Assembly (NCBI RefSeq): GCF_001522545.3
Contig: NC_031774.1
Span: 23,345,884 to 23,409,883 of the forward strand
Direction: 5' to 3'
DNA from: Parus major
Lineage: Eukaryota; Chordata; Aves; Passeriformes; Paridae
Length of the DNA: 64,000 nt
The notes under the pieces were generated by a model. It saw only the letters and a list, made by a program, of their open reading frames with translations. It was not told the origin of the DNA and did not search any database. Positions 1-14,065 of the stretch are shown piece by piece (position 1 is the stretch's first letter; each line of letters opens with the position of its first letter). Made by a program: the position numbers and the translations under genes.

Positions 1-3000
1 ATAATTTGGCTGCTGGTGCTTTCATGCTTCTCAATGTACATGAAAACTTCTATTGGTGTGAAATTCTTATTGCTAAGACCTTCACACGATTCATGGAAAT
101 GCTGATTCTCATTTCCTCATTATGTGGAGTCTTCATCCCCTTTTCTATGCTCTCAGACATCCTCCCAGTCTGCATTCTTTAATCCAACCCTCCAGTATAT
201 TTTGCATCAGTTAAAGCTATATTCAGTTTATAAGGCTTTCTGATTGTGACAGTGTTTGGATATTGGGAATATCGAGGTGGACAAAATCGTGTATTCAAAT
301 ACTTCTGCTTTGAGCTCCTTACCTTCTTTTCCTTCAGGGCTAAATCCTCTCTGAAATTCAATAGGCAACTAAAATCTACTATATTTAAGTGTTTCCCAGC
401 TGTGCCATAAGCTTAGCACAGCTAATTGGAGTGAAATTATATTTGACAGGTTTTTTACTGACAGTGGCTCTGATTGAACATGCTAATCTTTGTGAAATTT
501 GTGTAGTAATGTTCCAGCATTCTGTAGTGGTGCCCGTTCCTTGACCCTGGACTCTGTTAACTTTGTTATTTTAGCAGTAACACTAGCTTTTGGTGGCAAG
601 TTTTATCCATCTGCATTCTCTCAGTATCAAAATACTAGGATACTCCCATTTGAATCTTTTAACAAAGTGGGCACTTAACTGAAGCGACCTGATGAAGATA
701 GGAATGAACAGTCTCTAGACTGCTATTAGGCTGCCTCAAACCATGACATAAATGCTAAAGGATATATTTCAGCATATGTAATGAATATATTTCTATTTAC
801 CTAGAAATAATAAATAACAGGATTTGGGTACCAAGGATGTATTTTCCATGTTAGCTGTGCAGATTCATTTAATGCACTGTCTTGGCTCATTATTGCCATC
901 TTGATGTGAATTTCTGCTATGATACGTTGATATTGCTGCAGGTTTCAATCTGAAACATTTACATCAGCATTTCAATTTCAGCCCTTTTAGTAGTGTGGCC
1001 TTGCACTCATGGCTTGGAAATACAGCAGTGATTTTCCTTTCCCTTTGTCTTAGAAGATGGAAATGCTGCTTTTCAAGCAAGAGGAAAAATGCAGTTCAGG
1101 CTTTAAAAGTGCCATAACAATGTTCTGGAGCTTTTGTCTATCCTTGCTACGAGTTCACATCTCTTTAGATGAGCAGCTGTCTTGACTGGAGAGGCTTTAG
1201 ATATTGGCTGGTGTCTTGCTCTTTGTTGTTAAAAGCAAAATAATCTGAATCACATCCTTCAGGAAGGTAGTTTAATTCCAGTCTACATTGAAAATATGTT
1301 TTATGTATGAACTTACAAAGCTGGGGTGCTCTGTGAGTACTGGTGGTAAATAATTGGTTATTGGTTTGTTGTTAACTATTGAGCATTCCTCATCTGGGAG
1401 AGGTGGGAGGCAGCCTGGGAAGCCAAGTGATTACTTCATGGTCTATAGTTGTGTTCAGTGGAAACTTCAGCTACTTGCAATTGCAAACAAGGGGTGAAAA
1501 CCTAGATACATAAGATTAGTACTGCAAACAGGAAAGCAAGTACAAGGGATGGAGCATCTGGGAAAGATCAAACCTGATAAGAATCTGTTCTGTAGGAGGC
1601 AGAGGGGCCACCTGAAGGTAGTTTCCTCCAACAAGAATGCATGGAATGGACTTTAGGTTCTTGTTTATAAATTGGAGCAACTAATTGTTCATCTTTGATG
1701 CTGAATTATTGATTTTGTCATGTCTGGAGCAAGGACACTGATCAGATATATGTCAGGTAGAAACAAGGTTAGCAGTCGATGGTTTTGGAAGTTTCTGTGT
1801 TGACAGGCTGAGATCAGTGTGATGAAACTGGAGCAAAACCCAGAACTCAGAGAAGGGCATGGTTCCTTTGTAGGTCTCATGCATAAATTCATTCTGATTT
1901 GGAAGGCAAAGCAGGCCACTCCTTTTTCAGTCATCCAGGCCGCTGTAGATTATCTTTTGATGTACTTGGCCCTGGAAATTGTCCAGGGGATACATGCCAT
2001 CTCCTCTTTGGCAGAATCATGGATTGTCTGTTTATTCTTTACCAGCGATCTCAGACGTTTTCACCAAGGCTATATAAGGAACAAGACTGAAGACTTTGCA
2101 TAGGCCTCGCTGTAGGCTTTTATGTCATTTCAGAGAAAGCTATGTGAGGTATGTCGTCCCTGAATTGTGACTTGTCAGGTCTGATAATCAGTGTCCAGAA
2201 GCCTGAGCTGAGTGTATGGCCACCCACAACATGGCACAAACATGGTGCTGGTACTGCACACCACAAAGGCCTGCCTTGATTAAGCTTGCAGTCTGCATCT
2301 GGCCCTCAGACCATCCACTCTGGTGTGAAATGCAGCCTCTCAGTTAACTGAAGATATCACCTGTTCTGAATTTAGCATAGAGCTATGTTTGATCTGTTGT
2401 CTTTCTTGCCATTCTCTTCCATGACTATAAAACTCAACTGATTCTCAAATACTGCATCTCTTGGTGCTTTATACAGGCAGGACCATTTGTCTTTCTGATA
2501 GAGACATATGAGTTGCTCAAGACCAACGGAAAAGGTCACAATATGCCATGTTCCTTTCCCAGGACTTTGTAACCTGCACTTAGTCTTTTAGACAACTCAA
2601 TTACATTAGACCAGGCCCTAAAAGTCATAGCAAGCTACCAGGAAACTCTGGGCTAGGCAGAGAGTGGGCTACCGTGGGATATGCGATGTGACGTTGGTCT
2701 TGTGGCCTGGCTGTGACTGTATCCGGCTGTTCCAGATGAGCCTTGCATCACTCTCTCCTAGTCCTGCATTCCAGGTCTTGTGTCCTCCCTAACTGCCCCG
2801 TATCTCCGCATGTGTACGTCAATGTGATGGCCTATGCTGCCCCTTTCCTGGTCCATACCTAGTGCTGCCGCAGTGTCCTTAGCTTTGGTAGAATTTCTGC
2901 CTTGTGTGCATCAGTAAATTCTGTGTTGTCTGGTGAGTGGCTTAAAAATGGGACTTGTAAGGTGAAAATAAAAATTAACAAGTAGCAAGAGAATCTGTTC

Positions 3001-4610
3001 TGGCAAGATGGGGGCAAAAGGGAGCTGGTGGCATCTTAATGTCATGGCTGGTGTGTATGAGTTCTCTGCTGCCATTTGCAGCACCAAGTGGTCACCTGGT
3101 ACTCACAGGCAATATTCCCAGAAATATCAGGTTTGCTGTTCTGAGACCTCAGTTGCTGCATGGCAAGTGTAGCCAAGTGGTAGTTGAGGACAACAGCCTG
3201 TGCCAAGGTGAGAAAATGGCTACATGGATATTGAAAATCCATGCTGGGAAAAGGATTTATTTCAAGCGGAATGATGTATTGCAGGTCTGTCCTGAATAAG
3301 TACTGATCCTTGCTGCTTTTCTGTGCTGTGGTCTGTGTGAGATGGTTTGCCATATGGGAGTAAGGGAGGTATTGTTGAGTATAATCTCAACAGTCCCATT
3401 CACTGTTGCACTCTCTGCTTGAAGAAAACACAGGTTTCAGAGCAGGGTGAGTAGCTAAAAAGGTGGGAAGACTTTCACCCTTCATACTAAAGGAACCATT
3501 TCATCTGCACTGCTGCTAAAAAGAATTCGTCTTTGTGGAAGTGGATTGGGTGTTGTGTCTGGGAGAGAATCAGACTTACCCTCAAACTCTGTATGTCCGC
3601 AAGATTTGTGACCTGGTTTGTACTTATCCAAATCTCTCTATTCCCTAGCACGTCTGCTAAGCTTGGCCATGCGTGTCTGCTTGGGCTTTGTTCATGGGGC
3701 TGAGATCTCTGCTGGCAGAAGTCCACTGATGGTTGAAGACTTGCTTTGGGAAAAACTTGGCTTGTTGTCTCTGAAGCCTCAAGTGGTGGCTGGGTGTGTC
3801 CTCCATGACATGACGGTGCTTTATGGGTTATTTGGCTCCAGTGTAATGGGGACTGTTTTCTGCATGGCTTTTACAAAGAATGCTTTGTTGTGCTGCACTT
3901 TGCAGCTCCTTCCGTCTCAGGCCAGAAAAATTTCTCTGTGGATGGAAAATCTAGGAAGCAGTGAAGAGCTTATTCTACAGTCCCCCTGGAGAATCCAGAA
4001 GCCCTGCTTGGCCCATCTGTAGAAGACTTAGGATGATGCTTGTTTCTCATCTTTGGGATGCAACTGGAAGTGTTCTTTTTCTAGGAATTTCTTGATTTCC
4101 AGGGTATGAAATGTCCTGTGTTTTGTGTGCAGGACTAAGCTTCAGGTGAAGTAAGATACAGATGCACCAGACTATTAGAAGTTAGTCTGGGACTGTGCAG
4201 GGTGGAAGGAGTTACTGTGCCAGTAAGGGGCAGTTTTCCCTTTGCCTCCTTGGACACATGTGCATCAGGAACAGTGCCCAGGGACAAATTTGCAGGATTA
4301 ATGCTCTGAGCACTCTGCTCTGTACTTGCCTCCATCCTTATGTGCCCCAAGGCATCCTGGCTTCCAGTCCTTCCTCTCCTTTCAGGGCTGGAGCAGGAAA
4401 TCTGTTCTTCATTCTCATTGTTGACTTGCCAGGCCCTTGGTGTTCAGGTTTCTGCTTCCACACTAGGCCCATGATAACTGCTGAAAATCAGATTTAGCTT
4501 TGCTGGAAGCTGTGCCTTGTTACGGTGGTTTCTCATTCTTTCTTTACCCCTTGCTGCCAAGACCATGTGAGGTCCTTAACTCCCCATAATCTCTGGCACT
4601 TTATCTGCAG
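1..4610. other. Non-coding sequence upstream of the first visible ARHGAP1 exon (probably intron)
   Basis: I looked here for the ARHGAP1 exon that should precede the one at 4,611 (the family's acidic N-terminus ending in a WDDPYYDIARHQ-like stretch) and did not find it, so the N-terminal exons probably lie before the window. Only short, unsupported open frames occur. The part from about 2,050 to 2,970 is richer in G+C than its surroundings and has a TATATAAGG motif near 2,072, which could be an old LTR fragment, but I cannot classify it. Confidence 0.6.
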
Positions 4611-7600
4611 GTGATGACAAATATGGAAGAAAAGTCATTTTGTTCAGTGCCTGCCGGATGCCCCCAAGTCATCAGTTAGATCACGTGAAACTGCTGGGGT
4701 AAGTAGAGTCTTAGTAGGATGCTGTTAATTTCTTAACTCTGACCTAATTCTCAGCTGTTGGATTCCTGGGGACAGATCTGCAGTGGCTTCTTTAGCTGGA
4801 CATGTCCTCCCAAGTGCTTACCTCCGTTGCTGGAGATGCAAATCCTCTGTTATGGCACACAAAAAGAGTCCCAAAGGGAGGAAGAGCTTCTCTGTAGCAG
4901 GGCACGAAGTGAGTTCATCAGTTCTTTCTTCTCAGGTACCTGAAATTCACACTGGACCAGTATGTGGAGAGTGATTACACTCTGGTGTACCTGCACCATG
5001 GCCTGACCAGTGAGAACAAGCCATCCCTGAGCTGGTTGCGGGATGCCTACAGGGAATTTGATCGCAAGTGAGTAAAGCTGCAGCAATCAAGGGCGTTATG
5101 TGTTGTTCTCTAGCCTAACATAGAGGATCTTCCCCAGGCCCCCCGTGCAGCTTGCTGATCATAATTTACTGTCATTTATTCTCCTGCTTAAGGAGGTGGA
5201 TTGTTGTTTAATGCAGACTGAATCATAGGATAAACCGCTCCTTCTGTAGTTACATCCTTTAAGCCAACAGACAAGCAGCAAACCCAGGACATCTGGTGCA
5301 AGTGTGTCAGCCCCATGGTATAATTGTAGGTTCCTGGATGGGCTGCTCACTGCTTTTATGTGAATCTTGGAACACAGGGTAGCATGTCCTTAGGCTGCTG
5401 AGTAGCCTGACACAGCTACAGAGCATGGAAGAGCAGAGGCCAGGTGTGCTGGGGTGTGGTGAGGCTCAGTGCAAAAAGGATGAAGCAACCAGGGTGCCTT
5501 AATTATGTGGAAAGGTTAGTTCCTCTGCTTAAAGTACAGCTTGTCATTACTGGGCTTCTCTTGACAGGTACAAGAAGAACATCAAAGCCTTGTATATTGT
5601 GCACCCAACCATGTTCATCAAGACCTTGCTGATACTCTTCAAGCCTCTGATTAGGTAGGAAGGAAGCACTATTGGAGGCTTACCCACATGCTCACACTGC
5701 GGGGGAACAGTGGGGCATTCTCAGAGGGGCACAAGCTGAGCCCAGGCTGCCAAGCCTATCCTGGAGTCTCTCACCATTTTCTATCTCTTCCCACTTCTGA
5801 GCTCAGAAGTACTCACCAGAAATACCTCTTTAGGAAACTGCAGAGTTTGCAGCTCTGTGCTACTCTTTTTCTCTCCAGCCAAGTAGAAGTAAAAAGTTAC
5901 AGGCTCTGCAAGTCAATTTTTAAATTTATTGTGATACTGAAATCATAAACTATTAAATAATTGGGAGTAAAATCTTCTCAAGCCTACTGCTGAACACAGG
6001 AAAGAGAAATCCAGAATTTGAGGGACCCTTCTGCTCCTTCTGCTGCTGGAGCTTCTAATGGACCTTGGAAAGTCTTTGCATCTCCTGGTAGAATAGATGG
6101 AGTGGCAGAACGATGTGGGTGACATTTCTGCTGCTCAGCCATACCTCCCCTTTGCCCCACTGATGTTTCTTGCAGCCCCCTGCTCTTCTTTTCTGTAAGA
6201 AGTCAGTTCTGTTACTGGATTTCCCAATTCCTCACATTATCTACCTTTCTCTTGTTTTTCAGCTTTAAATTTGGACGGAAGATTTTTTATGTGAATTACC
6301 TTAGTGAGCTGGAGGAGTATGTGAAGCTGGAACAGTTGGGGATCCCAAGCCAAGTGCTGAAGTGAGAATACTGCCTCTCTCCCCCTTGCTTGGGGCTCTG
6401 TGAGAGGGGACTTTTTGTAAAGAGTGGCAAGGGAAGGAAGAGATTGTTCCACTCAGGCAGTGGTGGTTTTCCAGGGTGTGGTGACAAGTTGCCTTCAAGA
6501 CTGCTTTCTTTCTGCCGTCCTTCCTGTGTGTCCTTGGCCCCCAGTCCCCAGTTCTGTCTGAGATAAAAGTCCTCCCCCAGGGGAGCACCAATGTTGTATC
6601 TCCCACTCAGCCCCCTGGGGACTTTCTGCAAGATACTGACCTTAACACTGACCTGGAGCTCATGGTGTGCATCTGCTGTTGTCTGGGCACCTGCTTAGCT
6701 CATTTTGCACTGTTCAGCTTGTCTTTAGGGCTTCCCAAAGTTGCCATAATCTCAGTCCTACCAGATTGCTTCCCTGTCCCACACCCACATATGCATCTGT
6801 CTCATCACAAGCAGTGCTGTCCTGGCCTCCTGCCCACGCTGCTACTCAGCTACGCCAACTCTTGATTACAGATACTCCTTTTCTCCCTTCTTTTTTTTTG
6901 CAACCAGATGTTTGTTCTTGTGCTCCAGAACTGCCTATCGTGGTTTTTCATAGGTGTAATTGACTATACTACTCTGTTGCTGTTACCAGTGGGTGTGTGG
7001 TGCTGCGTTTTTGCACTTTCAAGGATGTGTAGTGGCTTTTTTACTAGTCTGTGTTTTGCTGTAGGTATGATGAATACCTGAGATCCCTGCAGAAACCTTT
7101 ACCCCAGAAGCCAATACCTCCACGCCCACCGCTGCCAAACCAGCAGTTTGGAGTCTCCCTACAGCAGTGAGTATTTCTGGACTTTGCTGCTTTTGCCCTG
7201 ACTTGCTTGATATGATGTCACTGTATTTATTACTGAAAAACAGCAGAAAATGGCTGCAAAATTTCTTGCAGTTCAGACTTCCTATGACACTTTAATCATT
7301 TTCCCAGAGAACCCTGTGCTTGTGTCCAGAGCCTGACTAACTCAATTCAGTTCCACCCTCTTGATCTTGGGTTAGATTGTTTTTGCAATTTAGGGTCACT
7401 AAGGGAGGAGCAAAATAAGGGCCATAGGGTCAGATGGCACTAGAAACTTCCTTTTAAGCAAAAGAAGTCTGTAGGAGGCTGATAAGGGCCTCTTTAGGAC
7501 TATGCTGCTTTGAGCAGTGCTGCAGATTTGTTAGTTGTTCTCCAAATCATAAATTCTATTTTAAAAGCACATCTATTCACCCTTGTAGTGAATCCCACTC

Positions 7601-10453
7601 CCCATTCCTGCACAGTGACAAAGGCAAACACAGACACTGGCTAGGGCTGGTGATACTGAGTAAGTGTTGAAGGTATTTTTAACTCTGAGTGTGGTTTTGC
7701 CTCCCAGGGGAATGAGGAGGAGCCAGTACTGTGTAGCTAGACACATCCTCTGAGGCAGTCTGGGAACACATTCCCCAGCTTCAGTGCAACATTTCCAGAT
7801 GGTGTTTGCCCTGGTGCCGTGGTGCCTGAGCTTGTCAGCAGCCTGGGAGGGGTGAACAGCTCTAAGCTATCAGTGGTCTGGACAATCAAATGTGAGGGTG
7901 GCACCCTGGTGTCATGAGGTATTCCCTGACAGCCATTTTGCTGATGTTTGATCTTCTGTCACAGGAATGTGGTGGCCAATTTTTTTTTTTTTCTCATGTG
8001 TCAGCTTCTTTCTGCAATTGCTTCTATGGGAAAGGAAAAAGGAAGCGTAACCCTTTTCACCTGATTCATAACTAGCATCCTTGCCTTCTGGGAAACCAGA
8101 AACTTTGCCCTGGCATATATAGACTGAGATTTTTACAGGAGATGGAAAAATGTTCCTGTGGTCTAGTAATGAGCTCACAGTTGCTGCAGTCAATGATGGA
8201 ACCTGATGGATGAAGAGGATAGAAGCCTGGAATAATGGCTGAACCAGGGATGGGGATAGCAAGATCATATGTAGTACAGCTTGTTGCGGCAAATTCAAGA
8301 CTTGGAGGCTGCATGTAGGGCAGGAGCAGTGCTGTGTACCAGTCATGTATAACATGTTGTTTCTTGCTGCAGTCTCAGGGAGAAGAGCCCCGATCAGTCT
8401 GCTGTTCCTCTGGTGGTCAGAGACACCATTGCTCACTTGCTTGAGCATGGTAAGTGTTTGGGGAAGCTGCGATCCCGTATCAGTGATCTCTGTTCTGTCC
8501 AAGCTTCCATCAGGACTGTGGTAAGATAAAGAAAAGCAGCAGTCCTAGAATAGGGTGTAAAGCCTGAACTAGGTGAGTTAGCTGTCAAGTGAGATTGTGG
8601 AGGGCTTAGGAGACCTTCTTTCTGGAGGAGTCCATGTTTCCACTTTGATAAAACTAACCAAATGCTCCTTGTATCCTTTGTCTGATAGTGGAAGCAGAAT
8701 GGTTGTGCTCTAAAAAAGAGACTTGTTCATATCTGTCTGAATGCCCCACAGCATGGATTTATAATTGTTAAGGCCAGCATTTTTAGAGACTCTCACATGG
8801 CTGATTTTTTTCTTGTCCATCTGCTGTCACTTCACAGCTCTTAATACAGAGGGGATTTTCCGGAGATCAGCAAATACACAGGTTGTCAGAGAGGTCCAGC
8901 AAAAATACAATATGGGTAAGTGCCCAAAGACATCAGAGCCACTCTCATTCCCTAGTTACTACTGTCCAACTGCAACTGTGTTGGAACTAGTCCATCATGG
9001 ATCCTCTCCTTCTCTGATAGGTCTGTAGGTGAGGCCTCATCTTGGGGTATGACCTGAGTTGCAAGGGAGAAGTATCTGGCACTTCTGCTGTGGAAAGCAT
9101 ATTCCTTCCCACTCATATTCCACTTACTACCCTTTTTTTTCCTGAAAGTTTCCCTGTTTCATGGGGTGTGATATGCCGTCTTACTCTGGTTATACTGAAG
9201 GGACTTAAGATGACCAGGATGAAACTTAGTCATGTTTCATTTGATGACTTTTAAAGATGTAGTGCTGGATACAGCACTGCTTTGTATATGATTTTGGAAC
9301 ATATTTTTCCACTCTGCTAGAAGATGTGATAGTTGAGGATTCTGTGTTCTTTAAAATACCCCTTCCTTAGTTTTGGGTTGTGACCATCATGTCCTGTCCT
9401 TTGTCTGGAGGAGGTGCTGCTTTGGCCCGTGAGCACTGAGTCTCTGCTCTACTTTCTCAGGCATGCCCGTAGATTTCCAGGAGTATGAAGATGTCCACCT
9501 CCCTGCTGTGATTCTCAAGACCTTCTTGAGGGAGCTACCTGAGCCCCTCCTCACTTTTGGCCTCTACAGCCATGTTGTCAGTTTCCAGAGTGAGTTGTGA
9601 CGAGTGTGCTACTCCCTGAATGTTGCACTGGCTAAAGGCAAAAGATGTCTTAGTGGGGACATGCATGGGATACCTTGTGACTGCCAAGAGGGCCTTCATC
9701 AGGATGGGTGCTGAGGATTGTCCTGTCTCTCTTGATTTTTAGGTGTGGAGGAGGTGAAACGTGTGGATATTGTTCGCAAAACGCTCCAGGATTTGCCAGA
9801 GGAAAACTACCAAGTGCTCCGTTTACTGACAGCCTTTCTGGTGCAGGTGAGCACTGGCCTAAGCACTTGGTTCTCATAACACTGAGAGGTGCAGGCAGGC
9901 CTTCAGCCTAAAAGGTGAAGGCATACAGCCTGTGTGGTCTATACCAGAAAGGCTGAAAGCTCCCCAGGGTGGAGGTAGAGCTACAAAGTAGCTGAGTAGA
10001 AGAGGGGTCTCAGATCTGCTTTACAGTACTTCCTGCTGCCAAGGAAGCCACTGCAAGGCCATTCAAGCAAGAGGGAAGATCGTGAGTGGTGATCTGGACT
10101 TGCAGAGACATTATCTGACAGTCATCTTGGTCCTGTTGTTATGTTATGGCCTGACCAGCTTTTCTCCTCTCATTATCTCTGTGAGTTTGTCAGCTCTGGA
10201 TTTGAGGAGGGTAGAGGGCAGCTGCTGTGTTATTCTGTAGGATTCACAAATGGTCTCTTTCCTTCCCACATAGGTCTCTGCTCACAGCGACAGAAACAAG
10301 ATGACAAACACCAACCTGGCAGTTGTGTTTGGCCCAAATCTGCTCTGGGCCAAAGATGTAGCCATCACTCTAAAAGCCATCAATCCCATCAATACCTTTA
10401 CCAAATTCCTGCTGGACCACCAGAAGGAGCTGTTTGAGGCTGCGGAGGCCTGA
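4611..10453 (+). CDS. ARHGAP1: ARHGAP1 (p50RhoGAP/Cdc42GAP), last ten coding exons, 5' partial
   Basis: GTPase-activating protein that speeds GTP hydrolysis by Cdc42 and Rho, with a lipid/prenyl-binding Sec14 (CRAL-TRIO) domain in front. Exons: 4611-4698, 4936-5067, 5568-5654, 6263-6361, 7065-7166, 8373-8449, 8838-8915, 9461-9589, 9743-9846 and 10274-10453 (stop TGA 10451-10453). All have AG/GT borders and join in one frame of 357 residues. The first four exons encode the Sec14 domain ([53 protein letters not shown]). Exon five encodes a proline-rich SH3-binding linker ([12 protein letters not shown]). The rest is the RhoGAP domain, with the arginine finger in [11 protein letters not shown] (8838 exon) and the conserved blocks [18 protein letters not shown] and [18 protein letters not shown]. 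The human protein has 439 residues, so roughly 80 N-terminal residues are outside the window. The C-terminus ends KELFEAAEA, unlike the human tail. It converges on ATG13. Confidence 0.95.
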
Positions 10454-13400
10454 ATCCAGGCCAGCCCACACCTGCACACTGTGCCCACCTTCCCCCTTCT
10501 TTGTCTTGGAGCTGTGACCAAGCTGTCTCCAGTACAAAGGGACCATTGATCTTCTGGGTGATGAGCAGAGTGAGGGCTGTGGAGATGATGGTGAAAGTGT
10601 GCAAGTAAGTGAGCAGGAGACCTGCAGCTCTGGATGGACAGGGGAGCTGGTCTCCCAGCTGCTGAGACTGGAGCCCTAACCCACCTGTGCAGCTCCTCCA
10701 GGGCTCATCACCAGTCTTCTGCCCTATCAGATGACCTGCCTTCCTTTCCTCCCTCCCTTACGTGCCGTTTTTCTGCCCTCCTGGTCCCTTCCTCAGCACA
10801 GATCTTTTTGTTCAAGCTCCCAGTAGCCCCAGCTCACCCCTCCTTGCCTCCGCTGGGCTGTCTGGGCTAGGGTGGACTTGCTGGTTTTTGTGGTGGAGAC
10901 ATTCTTACTGTGAGTGCCGTTTCTCAGCACTGAACATGCATCCTGCCTTTCTCCAGGGGCACCTAAAGCAGGGAAAGGAGCAGCAGCCCTTGTGCTTCAG
11001 GTGGCAGCATGGCCTGCATTTGCAAACACAACTCTAGACCCCCTGCTTCTGGCAGGCAGGTGAAGGAGAGGCTCACAGCAGTGGGCTATTACCTGTCAGA
11101 CTCTAAAACAATGAAGGTGAGTTTAGCCCAAAGCCCAGCCCCTTGGGGTCACCTACTCCAGGTACTATTCAGTGTTGGCTGGACTGTAGTGGGTGACTTG
11201 CCTCCTGTAGTTATCTAGCTCAGGTGTGTTTGTCCCTCCAGCAGCACTTCCAGCCTGGCTGGGAAGGTTCATGCCAGGCCTGGCTGTGCATGCAGGCCAG
11301 CTGTGACCCTTTGACAGCTGGTGAGTCTGAATGGCAGGAGTGAGTGCCTTGGTGGCACTGAGCTGCTGAACACCATGAGGATCACAATCTGGCCTGGCAG
11401 CAGCACAGGGCCTCCTCTTCTGGCATATGTATCTGTGCGGACTGGCACAGACCGCCTTGACTAGTTAGTTGTCTTTTTGAGCACAACTTTCCTCAGCACA
11501 GTGTAACAGAGCATGGCCTTGAGGGAAGGTCTGGGGACTGGGGCTAACCCTCACCATGGAGTGCACAGGGCCTGGATTACAAATTTCTGCCCAGGTGCTG
11601 AGTACTCATGTGCCAAAGCTGTGAGGTAACAGCTATTCCATGCCAAGGGCCTTTGCCGTGTCTCCTCTGGGGTTCACACCTTCCACCCTGCCACCTGGTC
11701 AGATGCATCCTGTATGCCCTGGGCACAGCTGGAGAGATTGTGTTCTCTGCAAGGCAGGCTCAGAGTGGGGTGGTCCTGGCACCTCCCTGGAGCAACTGCA
11801 ATACTGTTACAGCATCTTTTTTGGGTTTGGGTTGCCTCATTTCCATTACCTGAACTGAAAGAGATCCTTCTCCTCAGCCTGGGCCTGTCAGGGTTTTAGG
11901 AGGGAGCTTCTAGCCTTACTTGACTGGTGTGATTTATCTTTGTATCTTGTGCCCTGTGTGCCTGGGCCAGACCTCCCTGTTGCATCTGGCCTCAGGGACA
12001 AATCTTTTGGACCAAGCAGAACTGTTTTTTTAAAAGCTACTGGATGCTAAATAGAATTTGCTTTTTCATAATATTTTAACCTGCCTTTAAGCACTGACCA
12101 AGGGTTGGTGTCCTGGTGTGATCAAAGTAAGTGGCATCTGCTGCAGGAATTAAGGAGACTGCTTTTTGCTAAACTCTGGAATGGGGATGGATGCAAACAT
12201 AGGCAGCTCTGCAGGGCAGCTAGGTCCAGCCAGCTGGCTTGGAGGAGGCACACCCACACGTGGGTGGGAACAGTGAACAAGAAAGTGAGCATTACTAAGG
12301 CTGGAGCAAGAGATGTTGTAAGATAGGACTGGATCTGATCCTTTCTAGATACTGGCAGACTTTGCCCTATGGAGGCTACCAGGCTGCTGACTTCTTCATC
12401 TTCTTGTTCCAAGAGTAAGAGCCTTCCTTGTTTGGCCAGGATATGAATTGTTTTATCCTGAACAATTCACAGCAGTAACTAAATACATGTTTTTTGAGGG
12501 AGAAATAATCTGCTCCTAATTCATCTGTAATCTCTTCTAGAATGAGTTAGCAGGGCAGATGGGCTGTGGAGGAGTAATCTGGGGTGGACTAGTGTGGAGA
12601 GAGGTGTCCTTGCCCCAGTGTGTAAGGGGCAAGGCTATGGAGGCTGAGGGAGTGCAGTGCAGCCCCTCATTCCCTGCAGGTGCCCTGCTCTGTGGAGGCT
12701 TTGGTAGGGGGAGAAGGAGACTTGGTGCTCTGACTGTATCTGCAGCTGACACTGGCTTCTCCTTCATCTCCCTAGAGGAAAGGCAAGCCCAGCTAACCTC
12801 TGGGACAAACGCCCAAGCTCGGCAACCTGGAATCCAAGTGCCTGCCTGCATGAGGCCTGGCCCTACACACTCTCTGGGGAAGGTGGCATGTTCTGGCCTT
12901 GCAGAGCAGCAAGGACTGTTCCCTGCCCAGTAGCCAGAGGAGCAGAGCTGGAATAGCTCCTCTCCAGGGGGAAAGTGGGGAAAACTGCAAGTGTCTGAGT
13001 TCTGGCTGGAGTTTGATGGTTTATTTTAGGGTTTTTTTTTGGGATTTAGGTTTTGGTTTGGTTTTTTTTTTTTTAGTGAATTCTTGAAATTATGTTTCCT
13101 TTTTTAGCAAAATAGAGGCTGGTTCATCCCCTGCAGGCAGGGATAAAAGCCTGCTCTGGTTCAGTGCCTGCAGGGAGGAGATTCAGAGTGTTCAGGGAAC
13201 TACTACTGCTCATGGTGGGAAAGTGCTTGCAAATCCTGGAAGGGACCCACTGTAAATATCCCCTTTCCTCTAATGCTCCTTGTGCTGGAGCTGCTGAGGG
13301 CCCTGGAGCAGGCACAGTAACCAGGGTTGCTTTTGCAGTCTGTTCTCCTGAATGCCATGTATTGAAATACTCCTCCTATGATCTGAGCAAGGAACTGGCC

Positions 13401-14065
13401 CGGGGCTGCCTGCAGCCTGTGTCAGGTGGGTGGTCACCAGAGGCTGCACTTGCCAAGGCCAGGGGGGTTAAATTCTCTCACATGGGCAGGGTCCTGGCTG
13501 GGCTGGGTTCTGCTGCCTTGTAGAGGTTGGGGATGGTATACAGTTAAGGTGCTGGTCTTTTGTTGGTTTTCTCCTTGCTGTAGAGCTGCCCAAGGGTCTC
13601 TTCCCTGGCTTACCTTTCAGGTTAGCTATTAGCCATTTCTTCCTGGGGGGGTACCTGTTCTGCACCAACCTCCTGCTTTTAGCACCTAGAACATTCCCCT
13701 CTGCTAGCCAAGCCTCCTGCTGTCTTAATGGCCTCTGTTCACTCCCTGACCCAAGCTGTGAACTGACACGAGAACTTTTGGGTGGTGCAGGGGTTCTGGG
13801 GCCATCCAGATGCCTTGTGTGCTAACCCGAGAGAGCCGAGGGCCAGTTTGGTCCCAGTTTCCTTTTATATGCACAGGGGCTCCTGTGCAAAAATTTCAGC
13901 TTTGCTTTTATTGCTGGCATTCCCTGCCTTCTTCTTTGTTGATGTTCATGAGGTGCAGGCCTGGGTTTTCACGGTTCACACTGTTTATTTTCTTTTAATC
14001 TGCACCGATCTTGTATTTCACAGTTTGCACTTTTTGTATTTCAATAAAAATGAAAATGTAATCTC
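10454..14065 (+). other. ARHGAP1: ARHGAP1 3'UTR
   Basis: Sequence after the TGA at 10,451, about 3.6 kb long, ending about 20 bases past the AATAAA at 14,043. No splice sites are needed to reach it. It is G+C-rich and contains chance open frames (for example 12,559-12,933 and 13,164-13,523) with no recognisable domain. The end is inferred from the poly(A) signal alone. A later ATTAAA at 15,665 could give a longer form. Confidence 0.6.
14043..14048 (+). terminator. Poly(A) signal AATAAA, probable ARHGAP1 3' end
   Basis: Canonical hexamer at the end of an A+T-rich stretch. It is followed within 7 bases by a near-perfect palindrome (14,055-14,075) and then TG-rich sequence (14,080-14,120), as expected of a downstream element. 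Confidence 0.6.

Noticed and set aside
7912..8502. 196-codon minus-strand frame opposite an ARHGAP1 exon
   Set aside because: Antisense to exon 8373-8449 and intron sequence, with a lysine run from poly(T); no family resemblance.
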